Of a stretch of DNA of 64,000 nt, positions 25,712 to 37,282 are shown piece by piece. Under the pieces are notes generated by a model. It worked only from the letters and a program-made list of their open reading frames with translations, had not been told where the DNA came from and did no database searches. Source of the stretch: Nyssa sinensis (taxonomy: Eukaryota; Streptophyta; Magnoliopsida; Cornales; Nyssaceae); the NCBI GenBank assembly GCA_008638375.1, contig CM018035.1, positions 21,682,307 to 21,746,306 of the forward strand, read 5' to 3'. Within the stretch, counting starts at the first letter, position 1; the number at the start of each line of letters is the position of its first letter. The translations under genes were made by a program, and so were the position numbers.

Positions 25712-26310
25712 TAAGCTCTATAGTGAACTATACCTCCCGCCTCGGCGGTAAACTAGTCAAGTCGTCGAGAAAAACATTGGGAAACTCATCTACTACTTGT
25801 GGCAACATAACCTCTGTAGTCCCACTATCCCTTGCAACCAAACTAGCCAACATATAACTGTGGCCTCCCCAACTCCTAGAGTTGTACAAGGGTGGTACCA
25901 AAAAGTCCCCACGATCACCCGTGAAATAAAAACAATCTCCCTCCGATGTGCACACTGTGACTCTCCCCCGATAACAGTCGATACTAGCCTGGAAGGTAAA
26001 CAACCAATCCATCCCCAAAATAACATCAAAGCCAGTCATGTCAAGCACAATGAAATCAAAGCAAAGGGTACGATCGGCTATCTATAGTGAGCAATCTCTA
26101 CAGATCCTTGTCAATACCACACTACCCCCAACTGGGGTGTCAACATTTAATAGTGGATCCAACCGATCTATAGTCAACCCCAATGACATGGCAAACACAG
26201 TAGATATGAATGAATGTGATGCACCTGAGTCTATCAATAAACTGGCCCATGAATTGAACATAAGGAATGTACCTCTAACTACCGATGGTCCAGAAGTAGA
26301 AGCCTTGGGG
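25712..26310 (-). pseudogene. Tekay copy 2: protease
   Basis: Homologous to 7185-7787. Minus-strand translation retains LIDSGASHSFI near 26240 and the FDVILGMDWL segment (open 25728-26048). A stop near 26085 interrupts the domain between these motifs. It is separated from RT by the solo LTR at 22230. Confidence 0.88.
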
Positions 26311-26409
26311 TGACCACCGCATATACTCGGCCCTGGACGGTCTGACCCTGTCTGCCTCCCCCTCTCTGTCCTTACTGTCCTCCCCCTCTCGGGGTGGGAG
26401 CTCTAACAC

Positions 26410-26990
26410 TCAATGCTGAGGGTGCCGGCTGATAGCGAGGTGCTGGGGATCCATGGCCTGACTGTGATGGGGGCAAAGGTACCTAGGTGTGCTGGTAATA
26501 GTGGGGCCTCGGTGTACTCTGTGAGGTCTCCCCCTAAGGGCAGTTGGCCCTGACATGGCCCGGCTGATGACAAGTGTAGCACACCTGTGGGGCCCTCCCG
26601 GCCTGACTCTGGATCTGAGGCGGAACTGACGTCTGACTATGTCTAGTCCCAGGCCCTTGACTAGGATCTCCCTGTGGGCAACCAGCCATTCTGTGACCAG
26701 GCTGTCCACACCGGTAACATGTAATGGTCCCCTGCGATGCTCCCCCTCGAGAAGTGGCAGACATAGTAGACTGGGGGGCTAAAAACTGAACAGGCCTCTG
26801 GGATGTCGATGGGAAAGATGTACCGGTCCTGTATCTCTTCGGTGGTCTCCCACCGGTGTGAGTCAGGGTAGGCATAGTAAGCTGAGCGGGTGTAGGTGTC
26901 AGTGCTGTGGCAGGTCTGGCCTGAGCCCGGGACTCCCTGATCCCTCTGAGGGTGACCAACTCCCTCTCAACCCTCCTGATCACGGCCTTC
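26410..26990 (-). pseudogene. Tekay copy 2: gag C-terminal part (two CCHC zinc knuckles)
   Basis: An open frame from the solo LTR edge to about 26534 carries VIRRVEREL, a Thr/Pro-rich linker, and both knuckles (CYRCGQPGHRMAGC and CYTCHQPGHVRANC) without the stops seen in copy 1. A stop directly after the second knuckle (ANCP-stop) is shared with copy 1. It is the best preserved nucleocapsid region of the complex. Confidence 0.88.
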
Positions 26991-26995
26991 TCGTA

Positions 26996-29409
26996 TGTCA
27001 CGCCTTGGATTTCCACGAACCCGGGGAACGACTGAACGAAAGAAAAGAAAAAAAAAGATAATTTGGTAAATTAAATTGAAATCTCTATCATCATTATTCC
27101 TTCAATTTCTTCCAAGGTTCAAATAAAACGGTTGCCATTCCACTCTAACTCAAAATGGTCCCCAAATGGCACCCAAGTCCTCATCACAATTAATGTTCCA
27201 ATTAATTTAAGCCATGTTCAAAAATGGTCCTTAAAATAACCTTAAATCATCCCTAAGAATTTCTCTAAAATGATGTCTCAGATGGTTCCAACAATGACCT
27301 AAGGCTTGGTCAAAAGGATGGTCGAATATCAGCTCAAGGTCGGCCCTAATGGATGGCCAAACATGGCCTTGAAATCTAGGTCACCACATGGCCAAAACAT
27401 GGCCTAGAAAGGTCCCTAAAAAAGCCCATAATTGGGCCCAAACATGTCCCAAAAATTGGCCAAACATGGCCCAAAATAGTGTCCAAATATAGCCCAAAAT
27501 GTGTCCCAAAAATGGTTCAAAAAGTTGGCCAAAAAGGTGGGGCAAGGTAGCGGGACAGATGGTGGCAGCAGGGCAGGGCGCGACACGCACAGCGCGCAAG
27601 CACGCACGCGCACGCCCATGCGTGGGGGGCAGGCAGGCGGGCTAGCGCACGCGGGGGCTGTCGGGCTGCTGGGGCACTGTAGCACAGAGGCCAAGTTCTG
27701 ATTTTCCCTCAGTGCACTGTTCATGGCTGCAACCTATTGGTCCATTTTTGAATTTTTTTCCAAGTCTTTTAAACCCTCTTTTCTTCCCACGTTTAGCCCA
27801 CTTGTCCAAGGTTCCTAAACCCCCTATTTTGGTATTTTTTTCACTCTTTTTAATAGGTCATTTCCACACCTTTTTCTCCTCTGATTCTACCAAAAATTTG
27901 ACATAGTTTCCCCTTGTTTTTCTAAATATTTTCATCACCTAATAATCACAACATATGTGTGTATAATTTCACCAACAATCCCTTAAATCTTAAACAAGCA
28001 TCAGTATTTTCTAACACTTCCATTTCATGCACATTTAAACTATAAATGTCATACATTCATTTAAAATATTTTACATTCATTACAAAATGGCCCAAGGCCT
28101 CATGTTCACAATTTACATAAGTTTGAATATAAAATACAATAAAGTGGACTTATGCCCATACATTCAAAACATGCCTCTAAGGGCCAAATCTTCCACAAAA
28201 TCCTTTTTCCTTCCTTTCTCTCCTAGGCTCAAGGAAGTCTCAAGCAGCTGTGCCTCATCTAAAACATATTGCCCACGAATGAGTCAACTCAACTGCTGGT
28301 ATGATAACTCACTAACGCTAGCAACAAATTTAGGACGTGACGTGTGCAAGTGTACAATTTCAAGATATAATTTCCCTTTCCGTTGTTTAATGCAATGCAA
28401 CCACACTATGCATGACTCACACATGCAACTCTATGCCATGTCAACTCTATGTCATACCCATGTCAACTCTATGCCATGTCCATGTCTCATTTTACATACC
28501 TTCCCTGATGGACATGAGTAACAGAATATGTCTCATTTTACGGACATTCCCCGACGGACATGAGTAACCGAGTATGTCTCATTTTACGAACCTTTCCCGA
28601 CGGACATGAGTAACCGAGTATGTCTCATTTTCGGTGCGCCCCCGATGGAACGGAGTACCAACGGTCGAGTATGTTTCCAACACCGCGTGCTGACCCACAC
28701 CATGTTTCTCACAATGCCAAGATGCCATGATTTCATCATGCAAATTCAATGTGAAAAATGATCAAACACATGGTGTGAATTTTCAAGTCATGCCTTTAAA
28801 CCCCACATGATTCATAACTTTAAATTTCCATACCATGCTTCACATAACACATACTATAACTACACACATCAACACATTTTTCAAACCATAGTTTCACAAC
28901 TTTACCAACCCATGAAGAACATAATAAACTTAACAAGATCACTAAATTCCATAAAGCATCAATACTTTACATCATCAATTTCCTTCCAAGATATCAAGTA
29001 AATATCATATAAATACACATCAAATATAGCAATCAAATACAAAGACAAGATAAATCATCCTCATGACAACAAACATCAAATAAACCAAAGAATACATAAA
29101 GCCCCAAATTTTTAACTCTAGGTCCTTCAAAGTACCAACTCTTAAATAACTTCCTAACATGAAATAAACATCTAAACCAATCAATCAACATGTAATAAGG
29201 TAGGAAAAACTAAATCTATTCCTAGCTTAGCTAGAAATCATACCTAAAATCAATTTTTCTCAAATTGTGATGGCTGTGTTTGCTGAATCACCAAACTGTT
29301 TGATGAAAACATAGTACTCAAAGAGATGAACAACTTCTTGGAAGGAAGTTTGGCCAAAATCCCCCTCAAAATACGTGTTTCGACAGCTTGAAAGTATGAA
29401 ATTCAAGGG

Positions 29410-29461
<52 letters not shown>

Positions 29462-29968
29462 GGACGAGATCTGCTCCCAATTCTGTTATATCTCCCCTTC
29501 TATAATACTCTAAGCATTCTATTTATAGTGCAGGGAAAAGTGGCTAAGGGCAAATGACCATTTTGCCCTTAATGAGCCTGAATCCCGTTACTCTACAACC
29601 CGTTCCTAAACACTTCAATTTGAAATTCTGTTTTAACCAATATTCATAAAATTATTTTAAATGAAAACTCTTAGAAGAAACATTTTTATTTGAGGATGGT
29701 TTAGACCCGTTCCACCCGAGCCACCCGAATGCCCTTTTTGGTCATTTTTTAAAATTATTTCCGTTTTGGGTCAAATTTGTACAGTGGTTACCTCACAATA
29801 TTATAAGCATATTTATCTTCTATGACACCTTAAAAATATGCTTCTAAGCATGTCAAACGGTGAAATCAAGCCTGTACCGATAAAACCGACTTTTTCCGAC
29901 AAAACCGTGCATACTAAATGTCCTACTGGAAAAACGGAAAAAATTTCCTCATTTTTCAGATCTCTATA
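26996..29968 (-). mobile_element. Solo LTR inserted in gag (copy 2, same event as 8522-11427)
   Basis: 2,973 bp, on plus TGTCACGCCTTGGATTTCC...CAGATCTCTATA (terminal CA mutated to TA). Target duplication TCGTA at 26991-26995 and TCTTA at 29969-29973 (one mismatch). Same insertion base and orientation as in copy 1. Length differences come from microsatellites (CT and TA runs near 29412-29460) and a third 46-bp minisatellite unit (28481-28618). Confidence 0.93.
28481..28618. repeat. 46-bp minisatellite, three full units
   Basis: Units 28481-28526, 28527-28572 and 28573-28618. The homologous copy 1 array has two full units, so unit number changed after duplication. Confidence 0.88.
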
Positions 29969-29973
29969 TCTTA

Positions 29974-30831
29974 AGTCTCGATAATGTGTCCAGCCAGCTT
30001 CTCTCTGATGGAGGTCTTCAACCCCTAGAGAAAATGATAGACCTTCAACTCCTCTCTCTCCGTGATGTGTGGGGCAAACCTCCCTAAAGCAGTAAAATGG
30101 GACTCATACTGAACCACGGTCATGTCTCTCTGAATGAGTGTCCCAAACTCCTCTCTGAATGCTATCCTGGCTGTCACTGGAAAGTAGTGGTCATTGAACA
30201 TGGCCACAAATGCCTCCCATCCCTCCCCAAATCTATTGATCCTGCCTGCAGATACCTTCCACCACTGGCTCGCTAACCCGGTGAACTGGAATGTGGCACA
30301 TCGGATCCTTAGGTGTGGCTCAACAATCCCCAGAGAGTCCAGGATCCTGACAATCTGATCTAGCCACTCCTCAGCTAAAAGAGGATCGGGCTGCCCGACA
30401 AATGAGGGTGGTCTCATCCTCTGAAATGCCTTCATCACGAAGGTATCTCTCGTCTCTCCCCCTATGGCCCTGGCCTCGGCATCAGCAGCCCTGGCCTCGG
30501 CGTCAGCAGTCCTGGTCTCTTGCATAGTACAGAAACACTCCTGTATAATAGCTGCCAAATCTCTAGCGCCGATAGTCCGCTCCACCTCCTCCACTGAAGC
30601 TGGTATAGGAGCAAGTGCAGGCATAGGGGCTGGAGCTGGGATAGGAGCCGGAGCCATAGCCTCCTCGGCTGTGCTGTGAGCAGGAGCATCAGCGGGAGCA
30701 ACAGTCTCCTCTACTATGACAGGTAGAGGTGCAGTAGCTCTGGGCTTGCCGCGTCGGGGCTGGGCAGCAGCCCTGGGTCTGCCCCGTCTAGGTGGCCCTA
30801 CTCTCACTGCGGGGGCTTTTCGTGGTGGTAT
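29974..30831 (-). pseudogene. Tekay copy 2: gag N-terminal part (capsid)
   Basis: The frame is open from the expected start position to about 30025. It covers the Arg/Pro/Ala-rich N-terminus, the Ala-Pro repeat near residues 60-85, the ADAEARAADAEARA repeat, and the gag core (MKAFQRMRPPSF, FTGLASQWWK, FNDHYFPVTAR, TALGRFAP). The expected ATG at 30829-30831 is ATA, so the first usable start is internal. A TAG after VYHFL (near 30025) interrupts the frame before the KTSIREKLAGHI segment. This copy shows that copy 1 gag was split by later indels. Confidence 0.9.
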
Positions 30832-31173
30832 ATCTCTACAAGTTCAAAGAAAGAAGATTTTAATACCACTATTTCACATTCGAATGTAAGCACTTAGGAA
30901 ATCTCAGTCTTTGTTCCCATCTACACTTAACAAGTAGCACGTATAGCATGTCATAACGTATATTTAGTCAATTATCACAATCATATAAGTCATGCATCTC
31001 AACATAGCATCATTTAACACGTAATCACAAGGAGTCATGCTTCAAGTATAGAAAATCATGTTACATATAAAATCCTATCACATGCTACTAACAGCTCACA
31101 CTAGGTCTCATGCTTTTCTCTAAGGTCTCATGGTGTCTAACAATACCCCACAGTCTCTAGGTATTCGAACCTA

Positions 31174-31186
31174 TGCTCTGATACCA
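31174..31186 (-). other. Primer-binding site of copy 2 (tRNA-iMet type)
   Basis: Minus-strand TGGTATCAGAGCA lies 3 bases inside LTR C, identical in position and sequence to the copy 1 site. Confidence 0.93.
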
Positions 31187-31189
31187 CGT

Positions 31190-33930
31190 TGTCACGCCCC
31201 GAATTTTCACGAATACAAGGCGCGACTAACAAGATAGAAATAAAATAAAATAAAGGACAACTTAACCAAATTTAACTAGGCATGCATCCATTCTCATAAA
31301 ATGACATAAAATACATCCCATAAATACATCGTTTGCATGGTCATTCGGGCTTAAGCCCTTACATCACAAGATATACCCCAAGGGCCAAAACATCTCCAAG
31401 CACTCTCCTCTACCAAGCATCACTGAGACTCAAGTAGCTGGGGCATCCTCATCTGTAATATATGTCCCATGAATGGGTCAGCTCAACTGCTGGTATAATG
31501 TGATGCTAATGTAAGAAATAAAGCTAAGGCGTGGCATGTGCAAGTGTACATTCATTTCTATATGCCTCCCTAATCACTCATATGATGTAATGACAATATT
31601 CATAACACATCCAATACAAACACAATACCACATTCACAAATTCATTAATATAATGTAATGAAAATATGCGTGACACACCCATGCAACTCTATGCCACACT
31701 CATGTCCCTTCACGGATCGCTCCCGTTGGTTCGGGTACCAAATGCAATGGCCAATTTTAGGTTTTTCACCACACGATCTACACCTTCATAATGCAAAGCA
31801 CCACGTGCTCAACTCACTCCATGATCAATGACGCATCATATGCCAATATACTGATGCAATCTCAATGAAACAAGGTTTAAATAATATAGCATGCTCGAGA
31901 CAAAAATGTATATATCACCAACTAGTTCCATATGCATACATATTTCATATAACCAATTTAAACACATAGCATGATTCACATTCTCCACTTCACTAAATTC
32001 TTAAAGAATGCAAGTAACACATAAGCATGTGAACAACCAACTCCAAGTTATCAAGTAAACACGTTCCAAATAAACACATGAGAGATTTCAGTCATTCACA
32101 GGATACTCCTAACTTAACTTCATTTCTAACATTAGCAAAACACCATACCTGTCGGGTTGGTCTCAACCCTAATAAACCGTGCTCGTAGTGTAGGAGCTAG
32201 CAGTGAGAATGTAGAAGGATCAGACTGCCTTCTCTTTGCCTCTCCATGTTCCTAAAATCACAAAATGCAACTTAGTTGGTTTGCTACACTACTAATGCTA
32301 TTCATCAAATTATATGTCTTTATTTTATTAATTTTTATTTTGATAAATTAAATTCTATCATTGAGTTCGGAACGTCGAAAAAAATAAGTTTGGGCTTTCG
32401 CGGATTTTAATTTGGACGTTCGGGTTAAAAAGGGTAAAATAGTCATTTTGCACTTTCAAGGTTCCCATTTCCCGAGGCCTCTCCTAGTAAATCGGACTCC
32501 ACGGTTGAGTCCAAAATGTTCGAGATAATAAGATTTCACTATTTGTTTATTTTAATCGGGGTTCGTTTGACTATGTTTTGACTCAAGGGCATTTTGGTAA
32601 TTTTTAGGGGTTCCACAGGTCTCTTATTTTTTGGGACCTCGTCTAGCATCATGGACCCCACCGTTGGTCTTAGGAGGTCCAAGATAGTAAGAAAACATAT
32701 ATGGCTTGGCTTAATTGGACTCCGAGCCATTTTGGAGTATTTAATTTAATTAAATTAATTAAATTAATTAAATTAAGTAAAGTATAATATATATATATAT
32801 ATATATTAAATGTAAAATAGGACGGGCGTGTATAGGATGGCACAGCGGAAGCATGCCACCTCCCCTCCAAAGGCATCTAGGGTTCGAATCCCCTTCCCAA
32901 CGCGTTTTTGTGTAATCTGTCTCCCACCCCCCCCCCCTTTTTTTTTTGAATGACTGGGCCCACCCCCTTTAAGCCCAACCACCCTTAAGTAAAACTGGCC
33001 CAAATTATTTAAAAAAAACAAACGGCCCAACACTTTTAAGATCAAACCAAGCCCAATTCATTAAGTAAAAACAGGCCCAGACCGCTCCGCCCTTACATCT
33101 GACTTTCCGGCCGTCTTCCCCGTCTACGGTCGTCGGAACCGCGACCAACCTCTCATTTTTCTCCAAGTTTTAACGTTCATTTTTTCATGATTTTTACACC
33201 AAACCCTTCATAGGACTTTAGGGGACAATTTAGGACTAGTTTTGGCTCCAACCCCCACTGTCTCCCGACAACCATATGAATTTTCCGGCCATGCAAACCC
33301 AGGTTCCGGCCGACTAGTGTTCTCCATTTTTGGTGGTCATTTCTCCACTATTTTCACCCCAGTTGGTATCTATTCATTTTCTCTATCTCCTAGGATTAAA
33401 TCTAGGACAATTTAGGGTAAGTTTTATGTATAAAATCATGGAAACCCACTCTCTCTCTCTCTAACCTGTAACTGAGAATTTCTCTCTCCCTCCTTAACCA
33501 TTTCACTCGATTTTTCTTGCGTTACTTCACATTTTCTATGCTCTGTGAGGTCCTATAATTTAAATAAGCTAACATGCTTTAAAATCTTAAAAGACCAAAG
33601 TTGAGTAGCTTATCAACTTGCTGTGTTTTCCTCCTGTTGCAGATTCCTTCCCCTCTCTCTCGATCCAGGCTTGTTTCAGATCCTTTTAGTGCTTCAAGAC
33701 TCCCTCAATTAGCTTCTCTTTCTCTTTCTATCCTTCACTCTCTTTGAATTCTCTTCTCTCTATCTAAACGGTCACACCCATTTATACACAAAGAGCACAC
33801 ACACTTTCTCACGTAAACCCTGCAATAGCCTCACTGTCCCTGACCCTTCTTCTGTTTCAAGCCACCCTACTTTCTCACAAGGCAGCTTTGCATTAAATGC
33901 AAAGTTGACCTTGTGTTGATATATAATCAT

Positions 33931-33962
<32 letters not shown>

Positions 33963-34218
33963 CCACCTATGCACACTTCCACACACACACACAGCTGTAG
34001 ACACTACAGCCATATATATATATATACACATATATATATATATACCTATTTAAATGTGTTAAACATATACATATACATTCATGCATACATAACATGCACA
34101 TAGCATACACACCATGCATAACAAATAATAATAATAATGATAATAATAATAATTGTAATAATAAATAATAATAAAAAATTTCCATTCCAAAAAAAAATAA
34201 TAATTTTGAGTCTTTACA
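31190..34218 (-). repeat. LTR C (5' LTR of copy 2)
   Basis: An uninterrupted LTR of 3,029 bp, TGTCACGCCCCGAATTTTC...GAGTCTTTACA, followed by the target duplication GAAAC. It contains the same ordered blocks as LTRs A and B. A short AATTAATTAAATT expansion at 32745-32775 and longer TA runs explain the extra length. Confidence 0.93.
32821..32900 (+). other. tRNA-like module in LTR C
   Basis: A-box-like TGGCACAGCGG at 32838-32848 and perfect B-box GGTTCGAATCC at 32881-32891, antisense to the LTR as in LTRs A and B. Confidence 0.6.
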
Positions 34219-35384
34219 GAAACGTACACTAATGGACAGACCAAAGTTATGTACATAAGGAGTTATGCACAAAGGGTATTTTTTTCATGAAAATCTTGAG
34301 GGACTTTTAAGGTTGGACTCGTTCTTAATATTGGACTTTTTATGGATTGTTGGTTGAAAGCCCATTTTATATATGACCAATCATTACATAAAAGAGTGTG
34401 AGGAAAATTAGACTTGAATTAATGTAAAAATTTCCTCTAATTACTGCGTTAGAATTCATTTTAAAAGTTGAATCTATAATATTTAGGTTAAGTTGAGTAG
34501 AACTGGTAATCAATCAAATTTTTGAAGCATTGAAAAAGTTAGATTGAATTGCAACATCATATTTCTAGAAATGAAGTATTTTCTACAACAAAATGAAAGC
34601 TTCAAATTTATTGTATCTAGAAAATTATATACTCAGGGAGCGTACATTGCATATCTAAGATGCGCATGCTTTAAATCTTTTACATATGATTCTCATAGCG
34701 CCTCGCATTTAATATTTCACATACTTTAAATACTTTTAAATATTGACTATAGGATAGAAATACCTTGAATTGTGTTTAATAAGTGACCTTAGGTTCTTGA
34801 TTTATTTTTAATTTAATTGGGAATGACTTGTAAAAAAGAGGACTTGACTCGTTCGAACGCGAGTCTAGCCTACTCAAACGAAAAGGTCGGTTCAAACGCG
34901 AACATGTCCCGTCCTAACCTGGGTCTTGAATTTGACCATCTAATTGGTCTTTTAATCTGAATCTCAATGGGATTAAACTAGGTTTTAAAAATAATGTTGT
35001 AAACCCTATTTACATTATTTTTTCATGACCTAGAGAGTACATATGGCACTATAGAATTCATTGAGAGAATTTTCATATTCAGCTAAGAGGGTTTATGCTA
35101 TACTCTCTTTCAAAAAGATTTTATAAGTTTTGTCGAGAGATAGTCTTAGAAAATACCTTTAAATCAATGCACAATCAGTTGCACACTAATAGAGTGGATC
35201 TATCGAGGCGGATTGTGATTGATACAAGATGTTACCGGTGTAAAGGAACAAGATTAATAAAGGAAATTAACATAAAGGAGAGAAATAGGGAAAACAAACA
35301 TTAGTGGGGCAAGTTAGTGACCAAAGTTTGTTATTTTATATCCTATAATTGAGTTGATTTATTAGTGAATTTGTTCACTAGCAG

Positions 35385-35705
35385 TTGAGGATTTTTATCC
35401 CCTACGAGGGTTTTTCCATGTATATTTGGTGTCTCTCTTGTATTCATTATTTTAATACTTTATTTTATTATTGCATATTTGATTATCAATTAAGCATTTG
35501 GCCATATTTAATTAATTAGAATCTGACTTAATTTCTTGATCACTTGATTTAACCACTTAAGATCAACGATTCATGTTTAGTTAATTAGGAGTAATTAACC
35601 AATGAAATAATATGGAGCTATCTACTTAACTCTATGGAATATTTATTAATATCTAATAAGTAATATTTATTCTTTATGCTTCAATTGGTATCAAAGCAAG
35701 TTTAG
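35385..35705 (+). mobile_element. Possible copia-type LTR end with primer-binding site
   Basis: TTGGTATCAAAGC at about 35688-35700 resembles the initiator-tRNA primer site (TGGTATCAGAGC, one mismatch). Upstream is text typical of the 3' part of copia LTRs (CTACGAGGGTTTTTCC, then a T-rich stretch with TTGTATTCATT). No gag or pol follows. LTR start and target duplication were not identified. Confidence 0.35.
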
Positions 35706-35808
35706 AAAACTAAACTCATTATAATATGAAGAAAAGGAAAATGTAAAACCAATTAGCGAACCAACAAAGCCAACGCCCAAAAAAAAAAAACAACAGCATA
35801 GAGGATTA

Positions 35809-35848
35809 GCTGTGACAACCAAAGAATATTAACATTACTTGTCACAGC
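35809..35848. repeat. 10-bp-arm hairpin
   Basis: GCTGTGACAA at 35809-35818 and TTGTCACAGC at 35839-35848 are perfect reverse complements with a 20-base loop. Confidence 0.7.
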
Positions 35849-36258
35849 GAGAAGAGCAGTGCTAGGAAAGTTTGAAACCCTATTCACATGTTATTTATTA
35901 AATTGAAACAAAGAGAGAAAAAAAAAAAAACAACAACAACAACAGTAATGTAATAAAGTGTCTCCTCAAGAGACGCTTTGTATCTTCTATCTAAGCATGG
36001 TGGGACAAGAAATCTACCGTAGTGGAAGCAACCATAAACTAACTAAATCAAATTGTATTATGTAAAATTTTTAAAAGTTAACTACTATTATATGTATCTT
36101 CAGTAATTAAAAAGAATAAAAAATTTTAAAATTTCAATCATAACATTCACAAAAGTATATATTTGCAATCTTCACAAATTTTATATGTGGAATAGCAAAT
36201 ATTATACATGGTATTCATTCCCGTTAAGAGTTTTCTATATATTTTCTATTATTACTCA

Positions 36259-36718
36259 GAATGTTGCTCTTTTTTATTAGAAGGGCCTCCAGTCCTTCGC
36301 TACCTGTCAAGAACTTAAGACCAGAGAATCACTGGGAAGGCTCCAGTGATAGTCGCTCCGATGATAAAGGCAGTAAATAGAAAGATACTATAATTTAAAA
36401 GAAGAATTGAACATAAATTTAAAGCTTACCTTATGGTCTTATTTATAAATTATAGATCTCCTTAGTTGAGTAGGATTAGGAGTCATAAAAATAGGGATTT
36501 GGAGATATATGAAAATAGTAGTTGTCATATTAAACTTTGTTTCCTTATTCTGAGATCTGTAGGATATGGAAGGCAATGTTATGTTCTGAACCATATACCT
36601 CTGAAACCCCCATGCCTGTTTGATCTGGATAATACAATCCTTCTTTATCTGTACCCTGAAGAGCTCTATACATACATATGTCATGCTTTGAATATATTTG
36701 TCACTTTATAGTATATCA
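36259..36718 (-). repeat. Left (3') LTR of the Tat-type element
   Basis: Similar over 460 bp to 53946-54405. The expected first bases TGATG read GAATG here. It ends GTATATCA. The shared core includes GTCGCTCCGATGATAAAG. Confidence 0.92.
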
Positions 36719-36722
36719 ACTA

Positions 36723-36738
36723 CTCCCCCCCTCCCCCC
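36723..36738 (-). other. Polypurine tract of the Tat-type element
   Basis: A C/T run (CTCCCCCCCTCCCCCC) four bases inside the left LTR gives a G-rich purine tract on the element strand. Confidence 0.85.
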
Positions 36739-36877
36739 GAGCCTCAGTTTTGTGGGACTCATGCAAAGCTGAGGTTAGGGTTTCTAAATAGTCACGTGTA
36801 CTTGATAATTCATAATATACGAACCTACAACACTTGCAAATGAAACAAAATTTTTCTAAAGGTCTATAGAATGAGAA

Positions 36878-37125
36878 AAATGGACTAGACCTATGATACT
36901 TGTATTGAACACAAGTCCATTAGGGATCTGTATATTGAGTGAAATAGGCCAGACTTGTAACACTTGTAATTGATACAAGACTATTAAGGGTTTGTACATT
37001 GAGTGAAATGGACCAGACCTATACCACTTGTAATGAATACAAGGCTTTTAAGGGTCTGTGCATTGATAAAATGGACCAGACCTATAGCACTTGTAATGAA
37101 TACAAGGCTTTTAGGGTCTGGGTAC
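36878..37125. repeat. Tandem repeat of about 64 bp, four units
   Basis: Units start at 36878, 36942, 37006 and 37068. All carry a form of AAATGGACCAGACCTAT, CACTTGTAATGAATACAAG and AGGGTCTGT. CTTGTA...TACAAG forms a small hairpin in most units. The array lies in the 3' non-coding part of the element, between integrase and the polypurine tract. Confidence 0.88.
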
Positions 37126-37282
37126 AGGCTTCCCAGTTAAATCTTTCAACTAATAAGTCATAGGTTCTTGGTTATCTTGTAGGGTCCTTTCCAATTAAAG
37201 GAGAGTTTTTCCATAATGGGATCTTTAGTGTTTAGGAACATCCTTCTTAAGACGAGATTTCCAATCTGGAAGTTTATAGGTT

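Larger units (their letters stand above)
1367..34218 (-). mobile_element. Tandem three-LTR Tekay/Del-type chromovirus complex (Ty3/gypsy)
   Basis: The order on plus is LTR (1367-4362), internal region 1, shared LTR (12652-19356, interrupted), internal region 2, LTR (31190-34218). The element reads on the minus strand: gag, protease, RT, RNase H, integrase, chromodomain. A single 5-bp target-site duplication GAAAC flanks the complex at 1362-1366 and 34219-34223, so it is one insertion and not two neighbours. Subtracting four nested solo LTRs leaves LTRs of about 3.0 kb and internal regions of about 5,378 and 5,373 bp. The pol order with a C-terminal chromodomain, and long LTRs, are known traits of the Tekay/Del chromovirus lineage. 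Both coding copies are defective. Confidence 0.93.
34224..36253. other. AT-rich spacer between the two Ty3/gypsy elements
   Basis: No gene recognised. It contains a possible copia LTR/primer-site remnant (35385-35705), two poly-A-rich tracts (35777-35790, 35918-35945) and a 10-bp-arm hairpin (35809-35848). Its short open frames are AT-biased and lack domains. Confidence 0.5.

Noticed and set aside
31190..34218. LTR C as a separate, independent solo LTR
   Set aside because: It has the primer-binding site on its left and shares the single GAAAC duplication with LTR A, so it belongs to the complex.
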